A stretch of 64,000 nucleotides of DNA. It comes from Bolinopsis microptera (taxonomy: Eukaryota > Ctenophora > Tentaculata > Lobata > Bolinopsidae). Positions 44,800 through 56,479 of the stretch are shown piece by piece. The notes below the pieces were generated by a model. The model did not search any database and was not told where the DNA came from. It worked only from the letters and a program-made list of their open reading frames with translations. Numbering within the stretch: the stretch's first letter is position 1; every line of letters starts with the position of its first letter. The DNA lies in NCBI RefSeq assembly GCF_026151205.1, contig NC_087072.1, positions 20,612,103 through 20,676,102 on the forward strand. Direction: 5' to 3'. The translations under genes and the position numbers were made by a program.

Positions 44800-47700
44800 A
44801 ATATAGAGTAACACTGACGAAGACAGAGAGTACTTACTGTTCTCAGGAGAAGGAAACCCTTGCCCTTGGTCTACTGTTTTGAAGAGAACTAGAGCGTTAC
44901 TACTTGTCACTTGTCAGAGAGTTAATACTGAGTGGAACAATAACTGCTGAGAGAAATGTAGAGTAACACTGATGAAGACAGAGAGTTAATACTGAGTGGG
45001 AGAATAACTACTGAGAGAAATGTAGAGTTACACTGATGAAGACAGAGAGTTGATACTGAGTCGGAGAATAATTACTGAGGGAAATGTCTAGAGTAACACT
45101 GATGAAGACAGAGAGTTACCACTAAATGAGAGAGTAACTACTGAGGGAAATGTAGATTAACACTGATGAAGGCAGAGAGTTAATACTGAGTGGGAGAATA
45201 ACTACTGAAGGAATGTCTAGAGTAACACTGATGAAGATATAGAGTTAACACTGAGTGGAAAAGTAACTACTGAGGGAAATATAGAGTAACACTGACGAAG
45301 ACAGAGAGTTAATACTTTAATACTGTGTGGGAGAATAACTTCTGAAGGAAATGTCTAGAGTAATACTGATGAAGATAGAGAGTTAACACTGATTGGGAGA
45401 ATAACTACTGAGGGAAATATAGAGTAACGCTGACGAAGGCAGAGAGTTAATACTGAGTGGAAGAATAACTGCTGAGAGAAATGTAGAGTAACACTGATGA
45501 AGACAGAGAGTTAATACTGAGTGGGAGAATAACTACTGAGAGAAATGTAGAGTTACACTGATGAAGACAGAGAGTTGATACTGAGTGGGAGAATAATTAC
45601 TGAGGGAAATGTCTAGAGTAACATTGATGAAGACAGAGATTTAACACTGAGTGGGAGAATACCTACTGAGGGAAATGTAGAATAACACTGATGAAGACAG
45701 AGAGTTGATACTGAGCGGAAGAATAACTACTGAGCGAAATGTAGAGTAACACTGACGAAGACAGAGAGTTAATACTGAGTGGGAGAATAACTTCTGAAGG
45801 AAATGTCTAGAGTAACACTGATGAAGACAGAGTATATATATTATACAGCCGTTGTCAGACCTTCTCTGACATACGCTGCGACAATCTGGCTCAATGGTGT
45901 GTCCAAAAAACATAACCTAACAATCCTTAGCAGTGTACAGCGGCTGGGGAACATCCTCATAACAGGAGGGTTACCATCGACTCCTGGAGCAGCACTAGTA
46001 TAGACATCATCACCGGAATCATCCCTATTGATCTGGTGATGGAAGAGGAAGCAGCAGAGCTCTCAGACTCAAATCCAACAACCAGTGGATATATGAGCCG
46101 ATGGTAAACAAGAAGGGCAACCTAACCACCCACACAAAACTTAATGAACAGTTACTAAAGGCTATCAGTCTCAACTCTGAAGGACAAGATCAACAGACAA
46201 CATCACTGAATGTTGACATTGGTTTCAACACAGAAATTCCCCGACTCTCTGAGTATGAGGTAATCGAGAATGACACCAATACTATACAATGTTACACAGA
46301 CGGCTCCAAAATGAATGAAAAAGTTGGAGCAGGAGTGTACATTGTGGACAACGACACCCCACATGTGAGGAGTCATACCACCTAGGAATCAACTCAACCG
46401 TCTTCCAGGCCGAAACCTTTGCCGTAGGCACTGCGGCAAAAATATTACGGGAATCTGGGACCAAAACTAGAAAAATAAACATAAACTGCGATAGCCAGGC
46501 GACAATAATGGCAATGAGCAACATCAAAGTCAAATCTAAAAGCACCAGCACGGCTATAAGTGAGCTCAACCAACTAGCAATGGACAATCAAGTCCTACTA
46601 CGATGGATACCAGCTCACAAAGGCTACGATGGCAACGAAAAGGCAGACTCTCTTGCCAAAAAAGGCTCCGACAATCTGGACTCCGCTCAAGTGCAACTAC
46701 CAATACCAAAAGTATTATGGAAGGGAGCACTGCGGAGTATAAGTCATCGGAAGATGAGGGAAAGATGGAGAACTTTACCCCACACTCACTTTAAACGAGT
46801 ATGGAGACAAAAGTTCGCCAGATCAATCCCGAAACTTGGCAAAGAGAGCACAAGAACAGCAACACAATTCCTCACGGGACATTGTGAACTAAACTACCAT
46901 ATCAATAAGTACAACGGTCCCTAAAACCTGTCCACACTGTCTCATGAAAGAGGAGACAATGAACCACTTTATTGGTCAGTGCCCGAAATGGTCTTACCAG
47001 CGAGGAGGATACTTTGACTCCTTCTACCTCAGTGTGACAGATATAGTGGACAAGTTCTCATTACCAAGGATCATCGGCTTCATACAAGCAACAAAACGTT
47101 TTACCAAATGTGGAGAGGACAAGGCTTAACCTTGCTTTCTTCACAGATTAACTGTACCGGGGTAAGTACAGGGCTTCAATGCTCCATCTTATAGTGGTTT
47201 TGATCTATTCCTTAGTAGTAAAGACCACTGCCCTCTACGAAGAAGAAGATGAAGACAGAGAGTTAATACTGAGTGGGAGAATAACTACTGAGCTAAATAT
47301 AGAGTAACACTGACGAAGACAGAGAGTTAATACTGAGTGGAAGAATAACTGCTGAGAGAAATGTAGAGTAACACTGATGAAGACAGAGAGTTAATACTGA
47401 GTGGGAGAATAACTACTGAGAGAAATGTAGAGTTACACTGATGAAGACAGAGAGTTGATACTGAGTGGGAGAATAATTACTGAGGGAAATGTCTAGAGTA
47501 ACACTGATGAAGACAGAGATTTAACACTGAGTGGGAGAATAACTACTGAAGGAAATGTAGAATAACACTGATGAAGACAGAGAGTTGATACTGAGTGGGA
47601 GATAATTACTGAGGGAAATGTCTAGAGTAACACTGATGAAGACAGAGATTTAACACTGAGTGGGAGAATAACTACTGAGGGAAATGTAGAATAACACTGA

Positions 47701-49790
47701 TGAAGACAGAGAGTTGATACTGAGCGGAAGAATAACTACTGAGCGAAATGTAGAGTAACACTGACGAAGACACAGAGTTAATACTGAGTGGGAGAATAAC
47801 TTCTGAAGGAAATGTCTAGAGTAACACTGATGAAGACAGAGAGTTAATACTGAGTGGGAGAATAACTACTGAGCTAAATATAGAGTAACACTGACGAAGA
47901 CAGAGAGTTGCTACTGAGTGAAAGAATAACTGCTGAGAGAAATGTAGAGTAACACTGATGAAGACAGAGAGTTAATACTGAGTGGGAGAATAACTACTGA
48001 GGGAAATGTCTAGAGTAACACTGATGAAGACAGAGATTTAACACTGAGTGGGAGAATAACTACTGAGAGAAATGTAGAGTAACACTGATGAAGACAGAGA
48101 GTTGATACTAAGTGGGAACTGGGAGAATAACTACTGAGCGAAATGTAGAGTAACACTGACGAAGACAGAGTGTTAATACTGAGTGGGAGAATAACTACTG
48201 AGGGAAATGTAGAGTAATACTGACGAAGACAGAGAGTTAATACTGAGTGGGAGAATAACTACTGAGCAAAATATAGAGTAACACTGACGAAGACAGAGAG
48301 TTAACTCTCAGTGTGAGAGTAACTACTGAGGTAAATATAGAGTAACACTGACAAAGACAGAGAGTTAATACTGAGTGGGAGAATAACTAAGTTGAGAGAA
48401 ATGTAGAGTAACACTGATGACGACAGAGAGTTAAAACTGAGTGGAAGAGTAACTACTGAGAGAAATGTAGAGTTACACTGATGAAGACAGAGAGTTAATA
48501 CTGAGTGGGAGGGTAGCTACTGAGGGAAATAAAGAGTAACACTGACGAAGACAGAGAGTTAATACTGAGTGGGAGATAATTACTGAGGGAAATGTCTAGA
48601 GTAACACTGATGAAGACAGAGATTTAACACTGAGTGGGAGAATGACTACTGAGGGAAATGTAGAATAACACTGATGAAGACAGAGAGTTGATACTGAGCG
48701 GAAGAATAACTACTGAGCGAAATGTAGAGTAACACTGACGAAGACACAGAGTTAATACTGAGTGGGAGAATAACTTCTGAAGGAAATGTCTAGAGTAACA
48801 CTGATGAAGACAGAGAGTTAATACTGAGTGGGAGAATAACTACTGAGCTAAATATAGAGTAACACTGACGAAGACAGAGAGTTGCTACTGAGTGAAAGAA
48901 TAACTGCTGAGAGAAATATAGAGTAACACTGATGAAGACAGAGAGTTAATACTGAGTGGGAGAATAACTACTGAGGGAAATGTCTAGAGTAACACTGATG
49001 AAGACAGAGATTTAACACCGAGTGGGAGAATAACTACTGAGAGAAATGTAGAGTAACACTGATGAAGACAGAGAGTTGATACTAAGTGGGAACTGGGAGA
49101 ATAACTACTGAGCGAAATGTAGAGTAACACTGACGAAGACAGAGAGTTAATACTGAGTGGGAGAATAACTACTGAGGGAAATGTAGAGTAATACTGACGA
49201 AGACAGAGAGTTAATACTGAGTGGGAGAATAACTACTGAACAAAATATAGAGTAACACTGACGAATACAGAGAGTTAACTCTCAGTGTGAGAGTAACTAC
49301 TGAGGGAAATATAGAGTAACACTGACAAAGACAGAGAGTTAATACTGAGTGGGAGAATAACTAAGTTGAGAGAAATGTAGAGTAACACTGATGACGACAG
49401 AGAGTTAAAACTGAGTGGAAGAGTAACTACTGAGAGAAATGTAGAGTTACACTGATGAAGACAGAGAGTTAATACTGAGTGGGAGGGTAGCTACTGAGGG
49501 AAATAAAGAGTAACACTGACGAAGACAGAGAGTTAATACTGAGTGGAAGAATAACTGCTGAGAGAAATGTAGAGAAACACTGATGAAGACAGAGAGTTAA
49601 TACTGAGTGGGAGAATAACTACTGAGAGAAATGTAGAGTTACACTGATGAAGACAGAGAGTTGATACTGAGTGGGAGAATAACTACTGAGAGAAATGTAG
49701 AGTTACACTGATGAAGACAGAGAGTTAATACTGAGTGGGAGAGTAATTACTGAGAGAAATGTAGAGTAACACTGATGAAGACAGAGAGTG
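44800..49790. repeat. Minisatellite of about 65 bp units, interrupted by a LINE
   Basis: Units run AGAGTTAATACTGAGTGGGA, GAATAACTACTGAGAGAAAT, GTAGAGTAACACTGATGAAG, ACAG, with many variants (GCTAAAT, GGAAATGTCTAG, ATTTAACAC). The array spans 44800-45832 and 47248-49790 around a LINE insert. Distinct markers such as AACTAAGTTGAGAG and AAGTGGGAACTGGGAG recur about 974 bp apart, so about 15 units were duplicated as a block. Confidence 0.95.
45833..47247 (+). pseudogene. RNase H-bearing LINE fragment (I-type) inserted in the minisatellite
   Basis: A 5'-truncated element of 1415 bp. It starts inside the post-RT region (VRPSLTYAATIWLNGVSKKH). It then carries an RNase H domain with its acidic residues in CYTDGSKMN, FQAETFAV, NCDSQAT and EKADSLAK, and ends with a Cys/His knuckle-like segment (CPHC in a third frame, then MNHFIGQCPKW). 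At least two frameshifts disrupt it (near 45990 and 46360). The 3' end is a GAAGAAGAAG run. A 13 bp duplication GATGAAGACAGAG lies at 45820-45832 and 47248-47260. Confidence 0.88.
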
Positions 49791-49844
49791 AAAAATTAGT
49801 AGGGGGACATAAAATATGAAGTGCATGATTGTCGAATTACTCAC

Positions 49845-49936
49845 ACTGTAAGTTTGATGTTATTCGATGAACCAACAAATCTCACATAGGCACAGAATTT
49901 AGTGATCGTTTCATCGTTTGCAACACCAATAAAAAC
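49845..49936 (-). CDS. Candidate exon, minus strand
   Basis: A 92 nt stretch with an acceptor (TTTTTCAG at 49937) and a consensus donor (GTGAGT at 49844) is open in one frame: FIGVANDETITKFCAYVRFV, then SSNNIKLT. It may be an upstream exon of the SWIM gene across the minisatellite, but its exit phase (2) does not join the SWIM exon directly, so at least one exon would be missing. Confidence 0.35.
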
Positions 49937-50165
49937 CTGAAAAATGGAAGTAATGATGTATTATATAATTATGTAGGGGACAAGGTTACAACGAAACAGA
50001 ACATGTTACAATCATCAAAAAGCGAGGATTTTATATCAAGATTAATATACAATGTAATATATTATATTTTATGTAATATATTAATATTATTATATAAAGG
50101 ATCATAGCAAGTATGTTGAACCTGATCATAACAATTTGAGGTTTCAATACTTACGTCTTACATAC

Positions 50166-50393
50166 CTAAAGCCAGTCAATATCTGTTTCAATGTTTCTAT
50201 CATGGCAGTCCAGAGTAACTATAGCTGTATTCTCTTGCATGTTTATTATCAGTTTCGCATCAATGAGGCAGAAGGAAGTCACTGACGAAACGTATGCATT
50301 CAGCATTGCACAACTTGCAATGCACCTATTATGTTGGTAACCGTTGATGCTGTCTGTCACAGCAGATGAAAAAGCACTCGAAACAACGACCAT
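50166..50393 (-). CDS. Hypothetical ORF upstream of the candidate exon
   Basis: A 75-residue ORF (start MVVVSSAFSSAVTDSINGYQ, later SFCLIDAKLIINMQENTA) with coding-like composition, ending in TAG immediately before a GTATGT. The stop overlaps the donor-like site, so it does not splice in frame to 49936. It may be a decayed first exon. I do not recognise it. Confidence 0.25.
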   Translation of the reverse strand: MVVVSSAFSSAVTDSINGYQHNRCIASCAMLNAYVSSVTSFCLIDAKLIINMQENTAIVTLDCHDRNIETDIDWL

Positions 50394-50859
50394 GTAGCTC
50401 TTTCAAATTCAAGCTGTATAACTATAGTCTATAATGCATATTATAATATGATCTAATGATGGAGGCGAAGCTAGGTCAGGAACGCAGCAATGTGAACCGA
50501 CGAAACCGGAAACAGGTAACCAAAGATCTCTGAATTCTCTGGTCCATTATTCAGTTCTGATGTTTCACACACATACCTAAAATGAAGTAAATGTTATGAA
50601 CAGTTATTTTTAAAAGAATACTAACTTGTATTATTTTTCTTCCCAATATAATGATATACCAGTAGTTTGGCAGTCCAATATATTTTCTTATATAAGATAA
50701 CTGTATCGAGTGTACTTCTATATTATATAACAAGAATCAGCTCTACAAAAGAGAATTGGAGTTGCTAAAAATAGCAAAAAAAACAAATACATCTAAGTTG
50801 AGGTCAAACACAATGAAAAGTTTTCCAATGTAAAATTAATAGAAACATTTCCAATGGGA

Positions 50860-53476
50860 GTTTTTTAGAGTGTGAGACCTTTTTTAAATAAATTCAATGT
50901 CTAAAACAGAATTGCATATACTGCATAGGCTCAATAAAATGTGACCTCCAGATCAGTAAAATTAGAGTGTGAGACCTTTTTAAAATAAATTCAATGTCTA
51001 AAACAGAATTGCATATACTGCATAGGCTCAATAAAATGTGACCTCCAGATCAGTAAAATTAGGGGCGCTGGGAGACCTGCATAGAGTCCACTAGTATTTA
51101 ATATTAGCCTGTACTATCTCGATAAAATGTGACCTCCAGATCAGTAAAATTAGGGGCGCTGGGAGACCTGCATAGAGTCCACTAGTATTTAATATTAGCC
51201 TGTACTGGCTCGATAAAATGTGACCTCCAGATCAGCAAAATTAGGGGCGCTGGGAGACCTGCATAGAGTCCACTAGTATTTAATATTAGCCTGTACTGGC
51301 TCAATAAAATGTGACCTCCAGATCAGTAAAATTAGGGGCGCTGGGAGACCTGCATAGAGTCCACTAGTATTTAATGTTAGCCTGTACTGGCTCAATAAAA
51401 TGTGACCTCCAGATCAGCAAAATTAGGGGCGCTGGGAGACCTGCATAGAGTCCACTAGTATTTAATGTTAGCCTGTACTATCTCGATAAAATGTGACCTC
51501 CAGATCAGTAAAATTAGGGGCGCTGGGAGACCTGCATAGAGTCCACTAGTATTTAATGTTAGCCTGTACTGGCTCAATAAAATGTGACCTCCAGATCAGT
51601 AAAATTAGGGGCGCTGGGAGACCTGCATAGAGTCCACTAGTATTTAATATTAGCCTGTACTGGCTCAATAAAATGTGACCTCCAGATCAGTAAAATTAGG
51701 GGCGCTGGGAGACCTGCATAGAGTCCACTAGTATTTAATATTAGCCTGTACTGGCTCGATAAAATGTGACCTCCAGATCAGTAAAACTAGGGGCGCTGGG
51801 AGACCTGCATAGAGTCCACTAGTATTTAATGTTAGCCTGTACTGGCTCAATAAAATGTGACCTCCAGATCAGTAAAATTAGGGGCGCTGGGAGACCTGCA
51901 TAGAGTCCACTAGTATTTAATATTAGCCTGTACTGGCTCAATAAAATGTGACCTCCAGATCAGCAAAATTAGGGGCGCTGGGAGACCTGCATAGAGTCCA
52001 CTAGTATTTAATGTTAGCCTGTACTGGCTCAATAAAATGTGACCTCCAGATCAGTAAAATTAGGGGCGCTGGGAGAACTGCATAGAGTCCACTAGTATTT
52101 AATATTAGCCTGTACTGGCTCAATAAAATGTGACCTCCAGATCAGTAAAATTAGGGGCTCTGGGAGAGCTGCATAGAGTCCACTAGTATTTAATATTAGC
52201 CTGTACTGGCTCAATAAAATGTGACCTCCAGATCAGTAAAATTAGGGGCGCTGGGAGACCTGCATAGAGTCCACTAGTATTTAATATTAGCCTGTACTGG
52301 CTCGATAAAATGTGACCTCCAGATCAGTAAAACTAGGGGCGCTGGGAGACCTGCATAGAGTCCACTAGTATTTAATGTTAGCCTGTACTGGCTCAATAAA
52401 ATGTGACCTCCAGATCAGTAAAATTAGGGGCGCTGGGAGACCTGCATAGAGTCCACTAGTATTTAATATTAGCCTGTACTGGCTCAATAAAATGTGACCT
52501 CCAGATCAGCAAAATTAGGGGCGCTGGGAGACCTGCATAGAGTCCACTAGTATTTAATGTTAGCCTGTACTGGCTCAATAAAATGTGACCTCCAGATCAG
52601 TAAAATTAGGGGCGCTGGGAGACCTGCATAGAGTCCACTAGTATTTAATATTAGCCTGTACTGGCTCAATAAAATGTGACCTCCAGATCAGTAAAATTAG
52701 GGGCTCTGGGAGAGCTGCATAGAGTCCACTAGTATTTAATATTAGCCTGTACTGGCTCAATAAAATGTGACCTCCAGATCAGTAAAATTAGGGGCGCTGA
52801 GAGACCTGCATAGAGTCCACTAGTATTTAATATTAGCCTGTACTGGCTCAATAAAATGTGACCTCCAGATCAGTAAAATTAGGGGCGCTGGGAGACCTGC
52901 ATAGAGTCCACTAGTATTTAATATTAGCCTGTACTGGCTCAATAAAATCTGACCTCCAGATCAGTAAAATTAGGGGCGCTGGGAGACCTGCATAGAGTCC
53001 ACTAGTATTTAATATTAGCCTGTACTGGCTCAATAAAATGTGACCTCCAGATCAGTAAAATTAGGGGCTCTGGGAGTGCTGCATAGAGTCCACTAGTATT
53101 TAATATTAGCCTGTACTGGCTCGATAAAATGTGACCTCCAGATCAGTAAAATTAGGGGCGCTGGGAGACCTGCATAGAGTCCACTAGTATTCAATATTAG
53201 CCTGTACTGGCTCGATAAAATGTGACCTCCAGATCAGTAAAATTAGGGGCGCTGGGAGAACTGCATAGAGTCCACTAGTATTTAATATTAGCCTGTACTG
53301 GCTCAATAAAATGTGACCTCCAGATCAGTAAAATTAGGGGCTCTGGGAGAGCTGCATAGAGTCCACTAGTATTTAATATTAGCCTGTACTGGCTCAATAA
53401 AATGTGACCTCCAGATCAGTAAAATTAGGGGCGCTGGGAGACCTGCATAGAGTCCACTAGTATTTAATATTAGCCT
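50860..53476. repeat. 91 bp satellite array, AATAAA in most units
   Basis: About 27 tandem units of 91 bp (GTGACCTCCAGATCAGTAAA, ATTAGGGGCGCTGGGAGACC, TGCATAGAGTCCACTAGTAT, TTAATATTAGCCTGTACTGG, CTCAATAAAAT). It is preceded at 50860-51060 by a twofold repeat of a different-length unit sharing the same CTCAATAAAATGTGACC core. Markers such as AAAACTAGGGG and GGGGCTCTGGGAGAGC recur about 546 bp apart, so six-unit blocks were amplified. Most units carry AATAAA on the plus strand. Confidence 0.96.
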
Positions 53477-54893
53477 AACGATTGAATATAGAGTTGTTTA
53501 ACCGGCGCGGCCATGGGTGTGTGGCCTAGCTTTGGCTGCACACCTATGACTGCGCTGTTGCTGGTGGACAGGCGCAGTTTTTGTTCTGCAGTAGTGTTGC
53601 AAGAGAATAAAACCAACTTATTATGTACTAAATGGAATCAAGAATATTATTGACTATATTTGATAACGATGAATTGTAAATTTCGATCAATTTATATTTT
53701 CGGTCTCCAATTATTGAACTGCGGAAACTGGTTGCCTCAACAATGTTGACTATGCATGGTATGACTGAATTGTAAAAACGTGATAACTGAACGAAAAATA
53801 AATGATGAACATGATTCAAAAACTGTAAACCACCAAATGAATTATCGCTTAAATTTAAATAAGTATTTAAACAAAAACCATCATGTGCCGTTAAACAGCA
53901 GGGCGTTACCTGGGGACCTCAGGCTATTATGTTCATAAACATTCGGCGGAATGACAGGCTGAGCGCGGCCCAGTAAGCAGGGCGCGGCTCATCTGGGCCA
54001 CAGCAAATCGGCGAAAATGGGTTCGAAAAAGCCACTATTGGCACTCGAGTCCTTGATCTTTCCGATGGTTCACTGGGGCTTTTCAGCTGCCGTCCTTCAG
54101 CTTCTGTAAATTGAAATTACTACCAATCCAAGTTGAGGCAATCAGCCGACGCGCGGCTTTTATGGTTATATATGATATGTTTAATCTGTAATAAAGATCA
54201 AAATTCAAATTTGTTTCTCTAAAATTTGTTTCTCTGTTAGTTTGTAATTGTTGATAATCTACCTAGACACACGCTTAAATGTTTCATTAGTCATTTGTTG
54301 ATTGTTACTAATCTCGGGAATCACATGAAGCTGTTGTTGGCTTATATATTATGTAGTCCAAATCAAACCAAATCAATTCCTTTTCAGGTAGTCTTAGATT
54401 TTTGTAAATATTATCAGATCATTTCAAATTTTGCATCTTTTCCTACATTGAATTTTCTTCCCCAGTTTCCGGATCGGCTCTTCTACAATGCATGCTCCGT
54501 AACACCCATTTCAACTTGTCACCACATGTTCTGACCCATGGTCATTGTGAGAGAGTCCTTGTGTGTCTACTACAGGTCTGCGATTTTCCTTTATTTATTC
54601 AATACTACATAACAGGGGCAGGGGATGGAAATCTAGACACATACGTTGGGTCTTATATAACATATCCATGTTTCATATTTGAGACACGATTTTGTATTAT
54701 ATTGTTTGAACTTAAATAAAGCATACAAGAATTTTATTTAACTTGTTTCAATAAAACTTGTTTCATTATTTTGCAGAATTAGACAATTTAGTATAACATC
54801 TAGTACAGCAAAACTCTGATTTACCGCAAACTCTGATAAGCTGCAAACCCTGATTTACCGCGGCTGGTTCCTTGTAAGTTTTTAATTACCTAC

Positions 54894-54924
<31 letters not shown>

Positions 54925-55066
54925 TTACCTACCCGGATAAATTTCAGTACTTAATCCTATTTTGATTACATGCAGACCAGCCTTATTTGAAGACTTTAAA
55001 CTGGCACTGGGGTTGGAGGTTTCACTGTTATCACTATTAAATGCTATACAGTAAGTAATGGAAAGA
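53477..55066. other. No recognised gene
   Basis: Mixed-composition DNA following the satellite. Short ORFs at 54295-54534 and 54492-54719 do not look like known domains. An A-run of about 23 lies at 54901-54923. Nothing further is supported. Confidence 0.4.
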
Positions 55067-55072
55067 AACAAT

Positions 55073-55770
55073 GGGGGGGGGGGGGGGGGGGGGCCAACCA
55101 TATTAAAGTATATTAAAGTATATCCCCGGGTCAAAATCGGAAAAAATCCTACATTTTAATATACTTTAATATACCTACAATTAGAAGATTTATATTCTTC
55201 GTTAAGATTTACATGATGAACTATATTTTTCACTCAGATTCGCAAGATAAGCCTGTTTTAGGACTAGTACATGAATTTCCATCCAGATTGGTCAAAAATA
55301 GGCTGAGCTATGAGCTTAAAAAAATATGCCCATATTTGGGCATACGCTTTTACCCAAATTCGCTTTTGCCCAAATTCGATAAAATTTCAATATTTTTTAA
55401 TGAGACTAACTCTATGTGAAAGATGTAACTCAGTGTTTGTTGAATATAGTGGATACTAAGTAAAAAGACCTCCATGAACAAAATTGGGAAAATTGCACAT
55501 AATATCTCGGTTCGGAATACTAGCCAAAATGACTTCATTAAAATTGAAATAACTCCATCAGTTTTCAATATTTTTTCAAGAACTTTTTGGAATCGATTAA
55601 GAATTGCACTTCTTGCTTATTTTGGGCAACAATTTTGATGGCCTCCAAGGAGATAGGGATATATTAAAGTATATTGTAGGTATATTAAAGTATATTAAAG
55701 TATATCCCCGGGTCAAAATCGGGAAAAATCCTACATTTTAATATACTTTAATATGGTTGCACCCCCCCCC
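55073..55770. mobile_element. Poly-G/poly-C-ended MITE, 698 bp
   Basis: The element starts with a run of 21 G followed by CCAACCATATTAAAGTATA. It ends with the inverse, TATACTTTAATATGGTTGCA, then nine C. AACAAT lies directly outside both ends (55067-55072 and 55771-55776). A subterminal block (CCCCGGGTCAAAATCGG with TATTAAAGTATA on one side and its inverse on the other) occurs near both ends in the same orientation. No transposase ORF is present. I do not recognise the family. Confidence 0.7.
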
Positions 55771-55846
55771 AACAATCGCTTGTTTTAAAAATTTGCTCAT
55801 ACTCATACAGGGAAGTGCTTCCCTGTGATATCATTAACTACGAATA

Positions 55847-56479
55847 ATGCAATTAAAGATGCTTGCTAACACCACTTCCTATTACTCAGTTGATTGTTTG
55901 TACTGTAGTTTATGGCTGGTAATGATGCAAAACACTGATATTGATAAAAGTTTACCTCATGTTGCTAGTGTTACTGAACGAGTCTGTACGAAACTGTCAG
56001 AGAATTACTCAAATACGTCCAGACAAAATCCAGGATCACCCGCAAATACTCCTGGTGAACAAATTTTTCAAAGTGAGAATCATCAAGAAAAATTAAGTGA
56101 GGACTATTATACTGTAAGAGAGCCAGTAATTGATGAGGTTGAGATTATTGAAAGAAACGATCCTAATCAGTCCACAAACGTCACTAAACTTCCTAATCAG
56201 AATATTGATAGTAATCCCTGTTCTCAAAATGTTTCTCAGCCATACATTGCTCCAACTTTAGTTGTTGAAGACCTGGAGTCCTTTGAACAACAGGATTTCT
56301 CTATCGCTGAAGTAGAGGCGTCAGAGCAGGAAGTGTGTTTAACCCTCAGTGACTCAGGGCTCAGTCCTGTAGACGACACCCCAACCATAGTCCCAGTACA
56401 ACATTCCAGGGAGTGTCCTTGTTGTACAGATAAAGGAAACCCCTTCTACAAGCCCGGGGGAGAACAAACTCTGCGTTAA
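55847..56479 (+). CDS. Hypothetical acidic protein or terminal exon
   Basis: An open frame of 210 codons. The first 30 residues include a hydrophobic stretch (YSVDCLYCSLWLVMM). The rest is acidic, Ser/Asn/Pro-rich and probably disordered (VIDEVEIIERNDPNQSTN; LTLSDSGLSPVDDTPTIVPV), and the end is CPCCTDKGNPFYKPGGEQ. Composition suggests a cytoplasmic tail or the last exon of a larger gene rather than an enzyme. No homologous family is recognised and no clear upstream exon was found. Function is unknown. Confidence 0.4.
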   Translation: MQLKMLANTTSYYSVDCLYCSLWLVMMQNTDIDKSLPHVASVTERVCTKLSENYSNTSRQNPGSPANTPGEQIFQSENHQEKLSEDYYTVREPVIDEVEIIERNDPNQSTNVTKLPNQNIDSNPCSQNVSQPYIAPTLVVEDLESFEQQDFSIAEVEASEQEVCLTLSDSGLSPVDDTPTIVPVQHSRECPCCTDKGNPFYKPGGEQTLR

